The notes under the pieces were generated by a model, which did no database searches, was not told the DNA's origin, and was given only the letters and a program-made list of their open reading frames with translations. From Desulfarculus baarsii DSM 2075 (lineage in GTDB: Bacteria; Desulfobacterota; Desulfarculia; Desulfarculales; Desulfarculaceae), in the NCBI RefSeq assembly GCF_000143965.1, contig NC_014365.1, positions 3,251,501 to 3,315,500 on the forward strand: 64,000 nucleotides of DNA, read 5' to 3'. Below, in pieces: positions 34,303 to 43,760 of the stretch. Within the stretch, counting starts at the first letter, position 1. Every line of letters begins with the position of its first letter. Position numbers and translations under genes: made by a program.

Positions 34303-35565
34303 ATGGCTAGCGATATCGTCATCCCCAAGCTTGGCATGACCATGGCCAGCGCCAAGCTGGCCGCCTGGAAGGCCGCCGAAGGTGAGTGGATCACCGAGGG
34401 CCAGCCGGTGATGGTCATCGAAACCGAAAAAGTGACCCAGGACGTCGAGGCCCTGGCCGACGGATTTTTGCACATCCTGGCCGCGCCGGGCGCGGTGGCC
34501 CAGGTCGGCGAGGCCGTGGGCCAACTGGCCGCCGACGAGGCCGAACTCAAGGCCCTGCAAGCGGCGGCCCCCGCCCCCGAGGGCCTGGCCGCCGCGCCAG
34601 CCGCCGCGCCAAGCGCCGGCGAGCCGGCCGCCCCGGCCGCGCCCGGCGGTCGGGTCAAGATCACGCCCCTGGCCAAGAAGATCGCCCGCGAAAACGGCCT
34701 GGACTACAGGCGCCTCACGGGCAGCGGCCCAGGCGGGCGCATCAAAAGGGCCGACGTGGAGCGGGCCCTGAAGGAAGGCCCGCCGCCCGCGGCCGAGGCC
34801 CCGGCCGCCCAGTCGGCCGCCGCCTGGCCCGGCGAGGTCATCGAGGGCAAGCGGGTCAAGGACTCGCTGCCGCTCAGCGGCATCCGCGCGGTCATCGCCG
34901 AGCACATGCACAAAAGCCTGCAAAATTCGGCCCAGCTTTCGGCCATGGGCGAGTTTGACGTGGCCGAACTGGTTCGCCTGCGCCAATCGTTGATCGCCCA
35001 CCAGGAGATGATCGGCGCGCGGATTTCCTACACCGATCTGCTGGTCTACATCGTGGCCAGGGCGCTGAAAAAAAACCCGCTGATCAACTCCAGCGTGGTC
35101 GGCGATCAGATCAAGCTGTGGGAGGACATCAACATCGGCGTGGCCGTGAGCCTGCCCATGCAAAAATACGACGCCGGCCTGATCGTGCCGGTGATCCACG
35201 ACGCCGACAAGCTCAGCCTCACCGAGATCAGCCTGCGCCTGAAGGACCTGCGCCGGCGCTGCCAGGAGGGGACCATCGGCCTGGAAGACCTCGGCGGCGG
35301 CACCTTCACCATCTCCAACGTCGGCGGCTTTGGCCAGGGCTACGTCTTCACCACGCCCATCATCAACCAGCCCCAGGCGGCGATCTTGGGCGTGGGGGCC
35401 ATCCTCGACCGGCCGGTGGTCCAGCCCGACGGCCAAATTGGCGTGGGCAAGCTGATGAACTTCAGCCTGACCTTCGACCACCGGGCCATCAACGGCGCGC
35501 CCATCGGCTTGTTCCTGGGCACGATCCAAGAGATGATCAAGACGCCGGGCCTGCTGCTGGCCTGA
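34303..35565 (+). CDS. acoC: dihydrolipoamide acyltransferase (E2)
   Basis: The 420-residue E2 has one lipoyl domain with K43 (ETEKVTQDVEA) as lipoylation site, an Ala/Pro-rich linker (about 88-110), an E1/E3-binding domain (ITPLAKKIARENGLDYRRL) and a catalytic 2-oxoacid acyltransferase domain with the DHR motif (FDHRAINGAP). Most acoC proteins have a single lipoyl domain like this. It is 16 bp after acoB. It moves the acyl group from E1 to CoA. Confidence 0.9.
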   Translation: MASDIVIPKLGMTMASAKLAAWKAAEGEWITEGQPVMVIETEKVTQDVEALADGFLHILAAPGAVAQVGEAVGQLAADEAELKALQAAAPAPEGLAAAPAAAPSAGEPAAPAAPGGRVKITPLAKKIARENGLDYRRLTGSGPGGRIKRADVERALKEGPPPAAEAPAAQSAAAWPGEVIEGKRVKDSLPLSGIRAVIAEHMHKSLQNSAQLSAMGEFDVAELVRLRQSLIAHQEMIGARISYTDLLVYIVARALKKNPLINSSVVGDQIKLWEDINIGVAVSLPMQKYDAGLIVPVIHDADKLSLTEISLRLKDLRRRCQEGTIGLEDLGGGTFTISNVGGFGQGYVFTTPIINQPQAAILGVGAILDRPVVQPDGQIGVGKLMNFSLTFDHRAINGAPIGLFLGTIQEMIKTPGLLLA

Positions 35566-35632
35566 ACGATATAACGCGCCGCCAAGGCGGGGGCCTGCCC
35601 CGCCACCGGCGGCCGTCAGCGAGGATAGCGAG

Positions 35633-37003
35633 ATGTTTGATGTTTTGGTGATCGGCGGTGGGCCGGGCGGTTACGCCGCGGCCATCCGCGCGGCCCAGTT
35701 GGGGGCCAAGGCGGCCCTGTGCGAGGCCGCCGAGTTGGGCGGCGTCTGCGTCCACCGTGGTTGCATCCCCAGCAAGACCTGGGCCCAGGCGGGCCACCTG
35801 CTGGGCCAGTTCAAAAAAGCCGCGCTATTTGGCATAACGGCCAGCGTGGACGGCCTCGACCCGGCCGTCGTGGTCGCCCGCAAAAACGGCGTGGCCGCCG
35901 ACATCGGCATGGGCATGCAGGCCCTTTTGGCCAACAACGGCGTGCAATTGCTCAAGGGCCGGGCCGTGCTCAAGGCCCCCGGCCTGGCCAGTGTCGAGGG
36001 CAAGGACGTCCAGGCCAAGGCGATCATCCTGGCCACCGGCGCCTCCCACGCCAAGTGCGATCTGCCCGGCATGGCCGAACTGGCCATCGGCCCGGACCAG
36101 GCGCTCAACCTGCAAAAGCTGCCCGCCTCGGCCTTTATCTGGGGCGGCGGGGCCATCGAGTGCGAAATGGCCGGCTGGCTTGGCGCCATGGGCGTGCAAG
36201 TGACCCTGGCCTGCCAGGGCCCACGCCTGCTGCCCGGCGAAGACGCCGACCTGGGCCAGCGCCTGGCCGGGGCCCTGAAGGACCAAGGCGTCAAGGTGCT
36301 CACCCGCGCCGCCTTGGCCAGCGCCCAAAAGCAGGGCGCGGCCTTGCGGGCGGTGCTGGGCGGCAAGGCCGAGCAATTCATCGACGCCGAGATCATCGTC
36401 AGCGCCGAACGCCGGCCCAACACCGCCGGCCTGGGCCTGGAGGCCCTGGGCGTGGCGTTGAACGCCGACGGCGGCATAAAGGTCGATGAGCGCATGCAAA
36501 CCAGCGCGCCGGGCGTTTTCGCCATCGGCGATTGCACCGGCGGCCGCATGCTCAGCCACGGCGCGTCCTACATGGCCGTCATCGCCGCCGAAAACGCCAT
36601 GGGCCGCCAGAGCGCCTACGATCCGCGCCTGGTCTGCCGGGGCCTGTGGACCACGCCCCAGGTGGCGGCCGTGGGCCTGAGCGAGGCCGAGGCCGAGGAC
36701 CAGGGCTACGAGGTCGAGACCGGCGATTTTCCCTATTCCATCAACGGCCTGGCCATGCTGAGCGCCCAGGGCGAGGGCAACGTCAAGGTGGTCATGGAGG
36801 CCAAATACGGCGAGATTCTGGGCCTGCACATCGTGGGCGCGGCGGCCACCGAGCTGATCGGCGAGGCCTCGCTGGCCATCCAGTTGGAGTGCACCGCCGA
36901 GGAACTGGCCCGTGGCGCGCGCCTGCACCCGACGTTTTCGGAAACCATCGTCGACGCCGCCCGCGACGCCATGGGCTGGGCGCTCTACCTGCCAAAGAGG
37001 TAA
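35633..37003 (+). CDS. lpdA: dihydrolipoamide dehydrogenase (E3)
   Basis: This 456-residue flavoprotein reoxidises dihydrolipoyl groups with NAD+. It has the FAD-binding GGGPGGYAAA motif (8-17), redox-active Cys pair C39 and C44 (CVHRGC), FAIGDCTGG in the second FAD site, and the C-terminal interface His-Glu pair in LHPTFSE. It starts 67 bp after acoC and is followed 9 bp later by the lipoate genes. It can serve both the E2 and the stand-alone lipoyl carrier downstream. Confidence 0.93.
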   Translation: MFDVLVIGGGPGGYAAAIRAAQLGAKAALCEAAELGGVCVHRGCIPSKTWAQAGHLLGQFKKAALFGITASVDGLDPAVVVARKNGVAADIGMGMQALLANNGVQLLKGRAVLKAPGLASVEGKDVQAKAIILATGASHAKCDLPGMAELAIGPDQALNLQKLPASAFIWGGGAIECEMAGWLGAMGVQVTLACQGPRLLPGEDADLGQRLAGALKDQGVKVLTRAALASAQKQGAALRAVLGGKAEQFIDAEIIVSAERRPNTAGLGLEALGVALNADGGIKVDERMQTSAPGVFAIGDCTGGRMLSHGASYMAVIAAENAMGRQSAYDPRLVCRGLWTTPQVAAVGLSEAEAEDQGYEVETGDFPYSINGLAMLSAQGEGNVKVVMEAKYGEILGLHIVGAAATELIGEASLAIQLECTAEELARGARLHPTFSETIVDAARDAMGWALYLPKR

Positions 37004-37012
37004 ACTGGGATC

Positions 37013-38539
37013 ATGACTAGCGGCGCGGCCCAAAAACTGGTGGTGGAGGACTGGGGGCTTTTGGCCTACGACCAGGCCGCCCGGCGTCAGGACGAACTGG
37101 CCCGGCAAAGGGCCCGGGGCCTGGCGGCCGATCGGCTGGTGTTTGTCGAGCACCCGCCCACGGTGACCCTGGGCCGCGGCGGCGGCCCGGCCGATCTGCG
37201 CCTTGGCCCCGAGCTTCTGGCCGCCCGCGGCGTGGCCCTGGCCCACAGCGACCGGGGCGGCTTGGCCACCTTTCACGGGCCGGGCCAGTTGGTGGCCTAT
37301 CCCATCGTCGAGTTGCAAGAGCGCGACCTGCATCTCTACGTCAACCGCCTGCTGGAGGCCGCCGCCGAGGTGGCCCGCGCCTTTGGCCTGGAGCCCGAGC
37401 GCGATCCCGATCAGCCCGGCCTGTGGCTGGCCGGCCGCAAGCTGGCCAGCCTGGGCGTGGCCGTCTCGCGCTGGGTGACGCGCCACGGCGTGGCCATCAA
37501 CGTCAACAACGACCTGGCCGGGTTCGATCTGATCGTTCCCTGCGGCCGGCCCGGCCAGGTCGTCACTTCATTGGCCCAAGAGCTGGGCCGGCCGGTGGAC
37601 CTGGCCCGGGCCAAGGACGTCTTTGCCCAGGCCTTCAGCCGGGCCTTGGGCTTTGCCGCGCCGCCGCTGGGCATGGGCCGCAAGCCGCCCTGGCTCCGCA
37701 AGCGCTATCACGGGCAAACGGCCATCGAGCAAATGGAAGGCCGCCTGGAGCGCCTGCATCTGGCCACCGTCTGCCAAAGCGCCCACTGCCCCAATCTGGG
37801 CGAATGCTTCAACCGGGGCACGGCCACCTTCATGATTCTGGGCCGCCAATGCACGCGGGGCTGTCGCTTCTGCGCCGTGGACCACGGGCCGACCAGCCCG
37901 CCCGACCCCGACGAGCCCCAGCGCCTGGCCCAGGCCGCCGCCGACATGGGCCTGCGCCACGTGGTGGTCACCTCCGTCACCCGCGACGACCTGGCCGACG
38001 GCGGCGCGGCCCACTTCGCCGCCACCATCGCCGCCCTGCGCGCGCGCCTGCCCCAGGCCACGGTGGAGGTGCTCACGCCGGATTTTCTGGGCCAGGGCGC
38101 GGCCATCGACGCCGTTTGCCAGGCCCGGCCCGACGTCTACAACCACAATGTCGAGACGGTCCCCCGCTTGTATCCGGCCGTGCGGCCCCAGGCCGATTAC
38201 GCCCGCTCGCTGGCCGTGCTGGCCCGCGCGGCCGCTCAAGGCCTGGCGGCCAAATCGGGCCTGATGCTGGGCCTGGGCGAGACCGACGCCGAACTGCGCG
38301 CGGTGCTGGCCGATCTGCTGGCCGCCGGCTGCCGCTGTCTGACGCTGGGCCAGTACCTGGCGCCATCGGCCAAGCACGCGCCGGTGATGCGTTTCGTGCC
38401 GCCTTTCGAGTTTGACCACTGGGCGGCCGTGGCCCGACGGATGGGCTTTGACCAGGTGGCCGCCGGGCCGCTGGTGCGCAGTTCCTACCTGGCCGACCAG
38501 ATGCTGGTCGCGCCGCGCCACGGGGAGGGCCGCCGATGA
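37013..38539 (+). CDS. octanoyltransferase-lipoyl synthase fusion (LipB-LipA)
   Basis: This 508-residue protein contains both steps of lipoate synthesis. Residues 1-215 are Lip[23 protein letters not shown] (81-92), active-site K143 (GRKLASLG) and C177 (VPCGRPG). Residues 225-500 are LipA: the start KPPWLRKR, auxiliary cluster C254, C259, C265, radical SAM cluster C280, C284, C287 (CTRGCRFC), and C-terminal RSSY. All catalytic residues are present. Normally these are two genes. It starts 9 bp after lpdA and overlaps the next gene by 4 bp. Confidence 0.92.
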   Translation: MTSGAAQKLVVEDWGLLAYDQAARRQDELARQRARGLAADRLVFVEHPPTVTLGRGGGPADLRLGPELLAARGVALAHSDRGGLATFHGPGQLVAYPIVELQERDLHLYVNRLLEAAAEVARAFGLEPERDPDQPGLWLAGRKLASLGVAVSRWVTRHGVAINVNNDLAGFDLIVPCGRPGQVVTSLAQELGRPVDLARAKDVFAQAFSRALGFAAPPLGMGRKPPWLRKRYHGQTAIEQMEGRLERLHLATVCQSAHCPNLGECFNRGTATFMILGRQCTRGCRFCAVDHGPTSPPDPDEPQRLAQAAADMGLRHVVVTSVTRDDLADGGAAHFAATIAALRARLPQATVEVLTPDFLGQGAAIDAVCQARPDVYNHNVETVPRLYPAVRPQADYARSLAVLARAAAQGLAAKSGLMLGLGETDAELRAVLADLLAAGCRCLTLGQYLAPSAKHAPVMRFVPPFEFDHWAAVARRMGFDQVAAGPLVRSSYLADQMLVAPRHGEGRR

Positions 38540-40266
38540 AAAAACTGGCCGTTTTCATCTTGCTGAGCGCGCTGTTGGCCGCCTGGCCGACATGCGCCAA
38601 GGCCGGCTGGCTCATCGAGCAGGGGCCCTTGCACGCCTCGGCCCACGGCCAGCTCTCGTGCCAGGATTGCCACCAGAACGTGGCCGACAGCCAGCGCCAC
38701 CCGGACCTGATCCGCCTCAACCAAATCCCCGACCAGACCGCGCGCGCGCAAATGTGCGCCCAGTGCCACGACGACGCCCAAACCATCGCCCAAAGCGGCC
38801 GGCACGGCGGGCGCGAAATTACCAGCCCGGCCCAGGCGGCCAACTGCCTGGCCTGTCACCGGCCCCATCACCAGCCGCCAGCCGCCGCGCGTCCCAAGGC
38901 CTTCAACCCGGCCCGGCCGATGATCGGCCAGTGCGGGGCCTGTCACCGCCAACGCGCCAAGCTGCCAGGCCCCGCCGCCGCCGACGCCAAGTGCGCCGCC
39001 TGCCATCTGCAAGACGCCAGCCGGCCGGCGGCCTCGCGCCAAAACCTTCAGGCCATGTGCCTGAGCTGCCACGACCGCCACCAGGGCCAGACCATCGACG
39101 CCGTGCGGGTCGACGTGGCCGATCTGGCGCGATCGCCCCACGCCGATCTGAGCTGCCTGGACTGCCACCGCCTGGCCGCCCAATACCCCCACGACGGCCA
39201 AAAGGCCGTGGATTGCCGCCAGTGCCACCAGCCCCACCGCGAAAGCCAGATCCACGACGCCCACGCCGGCGTGTCCTGCCAGGCCTGCCACCTGGCGGCG
39301 GCCATTCCCACCCGCCAGGGCGGGCAGGTGCTCTGGCGGCTGCAACGGCCCGAGATCGGCCCGACCAAGGCCCATCAACTACGAGCGCAAAGCGACCAGG
39401 ACTCGTGCCGCCGCTGCCACGCGCCGGGCAACCAGGTGGGCGCCGCCGCGACGGTCTTGCCGGCCAAAAGCGCCCTGTGCATCCCTTGCCACGCCGCCAC
39501 GCTGACGGTGGGCGATTGGCCCAGCGGCCTGGCCCTGGCCGCGCTGATCGCGGGGTTGCTGTTGCGCATTAGCCTCTGGCTGGCCGCCCCGGCCAAGGCC
39601 GCGCCCCTGCACGCGCTGGGCAAACGGCCGACCGCGCCCTTGGGCCGGCGTTGGTGGGCCGGGCTCAAGGCCTTGGCGCTCGACGGCCTGTTGCAGCGCC
39701 GCCTGTGGCGGGCCGCCAAGGGCCGCTGGCTGATCCACGGGCTGATCTTTTTCCCGCTGCTGGGCCGCATGATCTGGGGCCTGGCCGCCCTGGCCGCCTC
39801 GCGCTGGCTGGCCGACTGGCCACTGACCTGGCGGCTGCTGGACAAAAACGACCCCCTGACGGCCTTTGTCTTTGACCTGGGCGGGGCGCTGCTGGTCTGC
39901 GGCGTGCTCTTGGCCGTGGGGCGCCGTTTGCGGGCGCGGGGGCCCAGGCTGCCCGGCCTGCCCCGGCCCGATTATCCGGCCCTGATCCTGCTGGGCCTGG
40001 CCATTGTCAGCGGCTTCTGGCTGGAGGGCGCGCGCATGGCCATGACCGGCGCCCAGCAGCCGCTGGCCTTCGTGGGCGCGGCCCTGGCCGCCGGCATGGC
40101 CGGTTGGGACGATCTCCCCCGGCTTTATGGCTGGTTCTGGCAGGCCCACGCCATCATCTGGTGCGCCTTCGTGGCCTATCTGCCCTTTGGCCGCATGCTG
40201 CACATGATCATCACGCCGGCGGTCTTGGCCGTCAACGCCGCCGCCAACGCCGGCCACGACCAATAA
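38536..40266 (+). CDS. 11-haem cytochrome c fused to NarI-like cytochrome b membrane domain
   Basis: This 576-residue protein has a signal peptide (about 1-23), then 11 CxxCH haem-c motifs spread over about residues 40-335, and then a membrane part with five or so helices. The last helices ([36 protein letters not shown]) resemble NarI/TmcC-type cytochrome b subunits with haem-ligating His residues. Such proteins exchange electrons between periplasmic cytochromes, quinones and cytoplasmic Fe-S subunits. Its start overlaps the lipBA stop by 4 bp, and an HdrD-like protein is encoded two genes on. Confidence 0.87.
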   Translation: MKKLAVFILLSALLAAWPTCAKAGWLIEQGPLHASAHGQLSCQDCHQNVADSQRHPDLIRLNQIPDQTARAQMCAQCHDDAQTIAQSGRHGGREITSPAQAANCLACHRPHHQPPAAARPKAFNPARPMIGQCGACHRQRAKLPGPAAADAKCAACHLQDASRPAASRQNLQAMCLSCHDRHQGQTIDAVRVDVADLARSPHADLSCLDCHRLAAQYPHDGQKAVDCRQCHQPHRESQIHDAHAGVSCQACHLAAAIPTRQGGQVLWRLQRPEIGPTKAHQLRAQSDQDSCRRCHAPGNQVGAAATVLPAKSALCIPCHAATLTVGDWPSGLALAALIAGLLLRISLWLAAPAKAAPLHALGKRPTAPLGRRWWAGLKALALDGLLQRRLWRAAKGRWLIHGLIFFPLLGRMIWGLAALAASRWLADWPLTWRLLDKNDPLTAFVFDLGGALLVCGVLLAVGRRLRARGPRLPGLPRPDYPALILLGLAIVSGFWLEGARMAMTGAQQPLAFVGAALAAGMAGWDDLPRLYGWFWQAHAIIWCAFVAYLPFGRMLHMIITPAVLAVNAAANAGHDQ

Positions 40267-40278
40267 AGGAGGCCACGC

Positions 40279-40698
40279 ATGAATATCGGCGGTCACCAGA
40301 TCCCCGAAGAGCTCTACTACGACAAGGAGCACTATTGGCTGCGGCCCGAGGGCGAGCTGCTGGTCATGGGCATGACCGATTTCGCCCAAAAGCTGGCTGG
40401 CGAGATCGTCTACGTCCAACTGCCCCTGGAGGGAAAGGCCTTGTCGGCCGGCAAGAAATTCGCCAAGGTCGAATCGGGCAAGTGGGTGGGCAAGGTCTTC
40501 GCGCCACTGGATGGCGAACTGGTCGAGTCCAACATCGCCCTGGAGGACAACCCCGGCCTGATCAACTCCGACCCCTACGGACAGGGCTGGATGTTCAAGA
40601 TCCGGCCCGCCGACATGGCCGATCTCGACGGCCTGATCCACGGCGCGGCGGCCATCCAGGCCTGGATGACCGAGGAAATGGCCAAGCACGGCAAATAG
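40279..40698 (+). CDS. stand-alone GcvH-like lipoyl carrier protein
   Basis: The 139-residue protein has a glycine-cleavage H-protein fold. It starts IPEELYYDKEHYWLRPEGE and carries K68 in VESGKWVGKVFAPLDGEL at the position of the lipoylated Lys. GLINSDPYGQGWMFKIRP is typical of H proteins. No GcvT or GcvP genes are nearby, so it is not likely a normal glycine-cleavage protein. It lies between the haem protein and an HdrD-like protein and may carry electrons or acyl groups as lipoate-binding proteins do in the sHdr sulfur pathway. An AAAGGAGG site precedes it. Confidence 0.87.
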   Translation: MNIGGHQIPEELYYDKEHYWLRPEGELLVMGMTDFAQKLAGEIVYVQLPLEGKALSAGKKFAKVESGKWVGKVFAPLDGELVESNIALEDNPGLINSDPYGQGWMFKIRPADMADLDGLIHGAAAIQAWMTEEMAKHGK

Positions 40699-41907
40699 GT
40701 GAATGACGTGGCGTTGCATTGTTACACGCGCGGGCAAATGTTGCAGATCGACGCCTGCACCGGTTGCGGGCTGTGCGTGGAGGTCTGCCCGGCGGTGGCG
40801 GCCTCGGGCGATGGCGCGCTGTCGGCCCTGGCCCGGCTGGCCGGCCTGCGCCGCTTGAACCAGGGGCGGGCCGGCTTGCTGGCCCGTTTGCTGGCCCGTC
40901 GTCGGCCCACGGCTCAGGCCCTGGCCGGCTTTGGCCGGGAGGTCTTTGCCTGTACGCTCTGCGGCCGCTGCCAGGAGGTCTGCCCGGCCGGCCTGGGGCT
41001 GAAGGATCTGTGGATCAGCCTGCGCCAGGACATGGTCGGCCAGGGCGCGGCCTCGCCAAAGGTCGAGATGATCCGTGGCAATCTGCTGGAAAGCCACAAC
41101 GTCTTTGCCGAGGACAACGACGAGCGCGCCGAGTGGGTCGAGGACGTGCGCGGCGCGCCCGATGACGGCTTCGTGCGGCCACGGGCCAAGGTGGTCTATT
41201 TCACCGGCTGCGTGGCGGCCTATTTTCCCATGGCCCAAAAGATCGCCGCGGCCATGGCCCAGCTCTGCCAGCGCTTTGGCGTGGATTTCACCCTGCTGGG
41301 GCCCGATGAATGGTGCTGCGGTTTTCCCCTGCTGGGCGCCGGGCTCAAGGATCTGGCCGGCCAGTTTATCGAGCACAACATCCAGGCCGTGGCCGCGCGG
41401 GGGGCCGAGACGGTGGTCTTCGCCTGCCCGTCGTGCTACCAGATGTGGCGCGAGCACTATCCCCGGCGCTTCAAGCTGGCCCACGCCAGCCAGTTCATGG
41501 CCGGGCTTTTGGCCCAAAGCCCGCCCGAGGCCCCGCCCCTGACGCTGACCGTGACCTATCACGACCCCTGCGATCTGGGCCGGGGGGCCGGCGAATACGA
41601 AGCTCCGCGTCGGGTGCTCCGGGCGCTGCCGGGCGTGCGCCTGGTGGAGCTGGCCCACAACCGCCGCGACTGCCGTTGTTGCGGCGGCGGCGGCAACCTG
41701 GAGATGATCGACCCGGCGCTCTCGGCGGCCATCACCGCAGCCAAGATCGACGAGGCGCTGGCCAGCGGGGCCCAGGCCGTGGTCACCTCCTGCCAGCAGT
41801 GCGTGCGCACGATGACCGGCCATGTCCGCAAAAACAAGCTGCCCCTGGAGGTGCTGGACCTGACCCAGCTCACCCTGCGCGCCCTGACCAACAAGGCCGC
41901 CCCGTGA
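40699..41907 (+). CDS. HdrD-like Fe-S protein with two CCG domains
   Basis: This 402-residue protein has two 4Fe-4S motifs (C20, C23, C26, C30 and C85, C88, C91, C95) and two CCG domains: FTGC...WCCGFP...CPSC and YHDPC...CRCCGGGG...CQQC. These occur in the catalytic heterodisulfide reductase subunit HdrD, GlcF, LldE and TmcB, where they bind a non-cubane 4Fe-4S cluster that handles disulfide or quinone chemistry. A GTG start abuts the stop of the lipoyl carrier. ATG 40738 is an alternative. It probably docks to the haem/cytochrome b protein encoded two genes upstream. Confidence 0.87.
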   Translation: MNDVALHCYTRGQMLQIDACTGCGLCVEVCPAVAASGDGALSALARLAGLRRLNQGRAGLLARLLARRRPTAQALAGFGREVFACTLCGRCQEVCPAGLGLKDLWISLRQDMVGQGAASPKVEMIRGNLLESHNVFAEDNDERAEWVEDVRGAPDDGFVRPRAKVVYFTGCVAAYFPMAQKIAAAMAQLCQRFGVDFTLLGPDEWCCGFPLLGAGLKDLAGQFIEHNIQAVAARGAETVVFACPSCYQMWREHYPRRFKLAHASQFMAGLLAQSPPEAPPLTLTVTYHDPCDLGRGAGEYEAPRRVLRALPGVRLVELAHNRRDCRCCGGGGNLEMIDPALSAAITAAKIDEALASGAQAVVTSCQQCVRTMTGHVRKNKLPLEVLDLTQLTLRALTNKAAP

Positions 41908-42950
41908 GCCTGGCCCTTTACGATCTGGGCAAAGTTCCCTGGGCCGACAGCCAGCTCCTCTACCACGCCATGGCCCGCCTGGGCCGCCAGGGCCTGGCCC
42001 TGGTCTCGCCGGCCAGCCCCTATGTCTGCGTGGGCTTTCATCAAGACGCCGCCCAGGAGGTGGACCTGGACCATTGCCGCCAGGCCGGGCTACCGGTCTT
42101 TCGCCGGGAGGTGGGCGGCGGCGCGGTCTATCTGGACGGCCGGCAATATTTTTTCCAGATCGTGCTCCGGCGCGACAACCCGTTGATCCCGGCCCGGCGC
42201 GACGAATTCTACGCGCGCTTTCTGGCGCCGGTGGCCCGGGCCTACGGCCGGATCGGCGTCGAGGCCCGCCTCAAGCCGGTCAACGACCTGCTCTGCGGCC
42301 AGCGCAAGGTCTGCGGCTCGGGGGCCGGCGAGATCGGCGAGAGCGTGGTCTTTGTCGGCAACATGATCATGGATTTCGACTGCCAGGCCATGGCTCGCGT
42401 GCTGCGCGCCCCCGACGAGAAATTCCGCGACAAGGCCCAAAAAACCATGGAGGCCAACATGGGCTCCATCCGTGGCCTGCTGGGCTCGGCCGCCGATCGT
42501 TGGACCGAGGGCGCGCTGAACCAGATCATGGCCGAGGAGTTCGCCAAGCTCCTGGGGCCCCTGGAGCCGGCCCGGCCCGACCAGGCCCTGCGCGCCGAGA
42601 TGGATCGCCTGGCCCAACGCATGCTGGCCCCCCAGTGGCTGCTGCGCGGCCGTCGGCCCTCCGCCGGCCGCCGGCTCAAGATCCGCGCCGGGTTGGAGCT
42701 GGTCCAGCGCCTGCACAAGGCCCCGGGCGGGCTGCTGCGCCTGGAGATGGAGCTGCGCGACGGTCGCATCGGCCAGGCGCGCCTGTCCGGCGACTTTTTC
42801 GCCTATCCGCCCCAAGCCGTCGAGGCCCTGGAAGCCGCCCTGGAAGGCGCGGGCCGCGACGATCTGCCGACGATAATCCACGAGTTTGTCGGCCAAAATC
42901 AGCTGCCCGGCGTGGGCGCGCAAGACTGGCTGACCCTGCTGGCCTTTTAA
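41904..42950 (+). CDS. lplA: lipoate-protein ligase A-like protein
   Basis: The 348-residue protein attaches free lipoate to target proteins. It has the ligase motifs RREVGGGAVYLDGRQYFFQIV and NDLLCGQRKVCGSGAGEIGE, in which the RKVCGS Lys is the catalytic/ATP-handling residue, and a C-terminal LplA accessory domain (LEMELRDGRIGQARLSGDFF). The GTG start at 41904 overlaps the HdrD-like stop (GTGA). The frame is open much further upstream, but that part is out of frame with the HdrD-like gene and not real. It gives the cluster a second lipoylation route besides LipB. Confidence 0.88.
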   Translation: MSLALYDLGKVPWADSQLLYHAMARLGRQGLALVSPASPYVCVGFHQDAAQEVDLDHCRQAGLPVFRREVGGGAVYLDGRQYFFQIVLRRDNPLIPARRDEFYARFLAPVARAYGRIGVEARLKPVNDLLCGQRKVCGSGAGEIGESVVFVGNMIMDFDCQAMARVLRAPDEKFRDKAQKTMEANMGSIRGLLGSAADRWTEGALNQIMAEEFAKLLGPLEPARPDQALRAEMDRLAQRMLAPQWLLRGRRPSAGRRLKIRAGLELVQRLHKAPGGLLRLEMELRDGRIGQARLSGDFFAYPPQAVEALEAALEGAGRDDLPTIIHEFVGQNQLPGVGAQDWLTLLAF

Positions 42951-43103
42951 GAGCAAATCCCATGGGCGCGCTATTTTTTGCGGCGCGCCGTCAAAGGCCC
43001 GGCGCAAAAGCTTGACGCGGGCGGCAATTTCTGGGAAAAACCTCAATTTAAGCTGAAATGAAAATCCGCCGTCCGCGCGGGGCGGCCGAAAAGGAGCGGC
43101 TTT

Positions 43104-43760
43104 GTGAACGATGTCGGACGCCTGCACGTGTTGACCGACACGGTCTTGCAGACGCGGTTTTCCGCCGTTGAACTGGCCCGCCTGGCCATCCGCGGCGGGG
43201 CGGACGTGATCCAATTACGCCAGAAAGACGGCGCGACCAACCAGATGATCGACACCGCCCGCCAGCTCAAGGCCGTCTGCGCCGGGGCCGGGGTGGATCT
43301 GATCATCAACGACCGCCTCGACGTGGCCATGGCCGTCGACGCCGATGGCGTCCACCTGGGCCAGGACGATTTTCCCATCAACAAGGCCCGCCGCATGTTG
43401 GGGCCGGGCAAGGTCATCGGCGGTTCGGCCGATTCGCTGGAGGAAGCCCTGCAATGCCAGGCCGACGGGGCCGATTACGTCGGCTTTGGCCCGGTGTTTC
43501 CCACCACGTCCAAGGACGACGCCGGGCCGGTGGCCGGGCTGGAGGCCTTGGCGCGGGTGGCGGCGGGGTTGCGCATCCCGGTGGTGGCCATCGGCGGGGT
43601 GAACGCTGGCAACGCCGCCCAAATCATGGCCGCCGGGGCCCACGGACTGGCGGTGATCTCGGCGGTGTGCTGCCAGCTTGACCCCGAGGCGGCCACCACC
43701 GCGCTGCTGCGGGCCATGGGCCTGGCCGCTGCTCCGGCCGCCGCCGCCCGGAAAGGATGA
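43104..43760 (+). CDS. thiE: thiamine phosphate synthase
   Basis: ThiE joins the pyrimidine and thiazole halves to make thiamine phosphate, the precursor of TPP used by the AcoAB E1. The 218-residue protein has [53 protein letters not shown] and [12 protein letters not shown], all typical ThiE motifs. The GTG start at 43104 has an AAGGAG site. A gap of 153 bp separates it from lplA; no TPP riboswitch is seen there. Confidence 0.93.
   Translation: MNDVGRLHVLTDTVLQTRFSAVELARLAIRGGADVIQLRQKDGATNQMIDTARQLKAVCAGAGVDLIINDRLDVAMAVDADGVHLGQDDFPINKARRMLGPGKVIGGSADSLEEALQCQADGADYVGFGPVFPTTSKDDAGPVAGLEALARVAAGLRIPVVAIGGVNAGNAAQIMAAGAHGLAVISAVCCQLDPEAATTALLRAMGLAAAPAAAARKG

Noticed and set aside
41310-41903. 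Extended N-terminus of the lipoate ligase (frame open from 41310)
   Set aside because: It overlaps the HdrD-like gene out of frame; the true start is GTG 41904, which gives a normal LplA length and a typical GTGA overlap.
42951-43103. Terminator or TPP riboswitch between lplA and thiE
   Set aside because: A GGCGCGC/GCGCGCC stem exists, but no T run follows and no conserved riboswitch elements were found.
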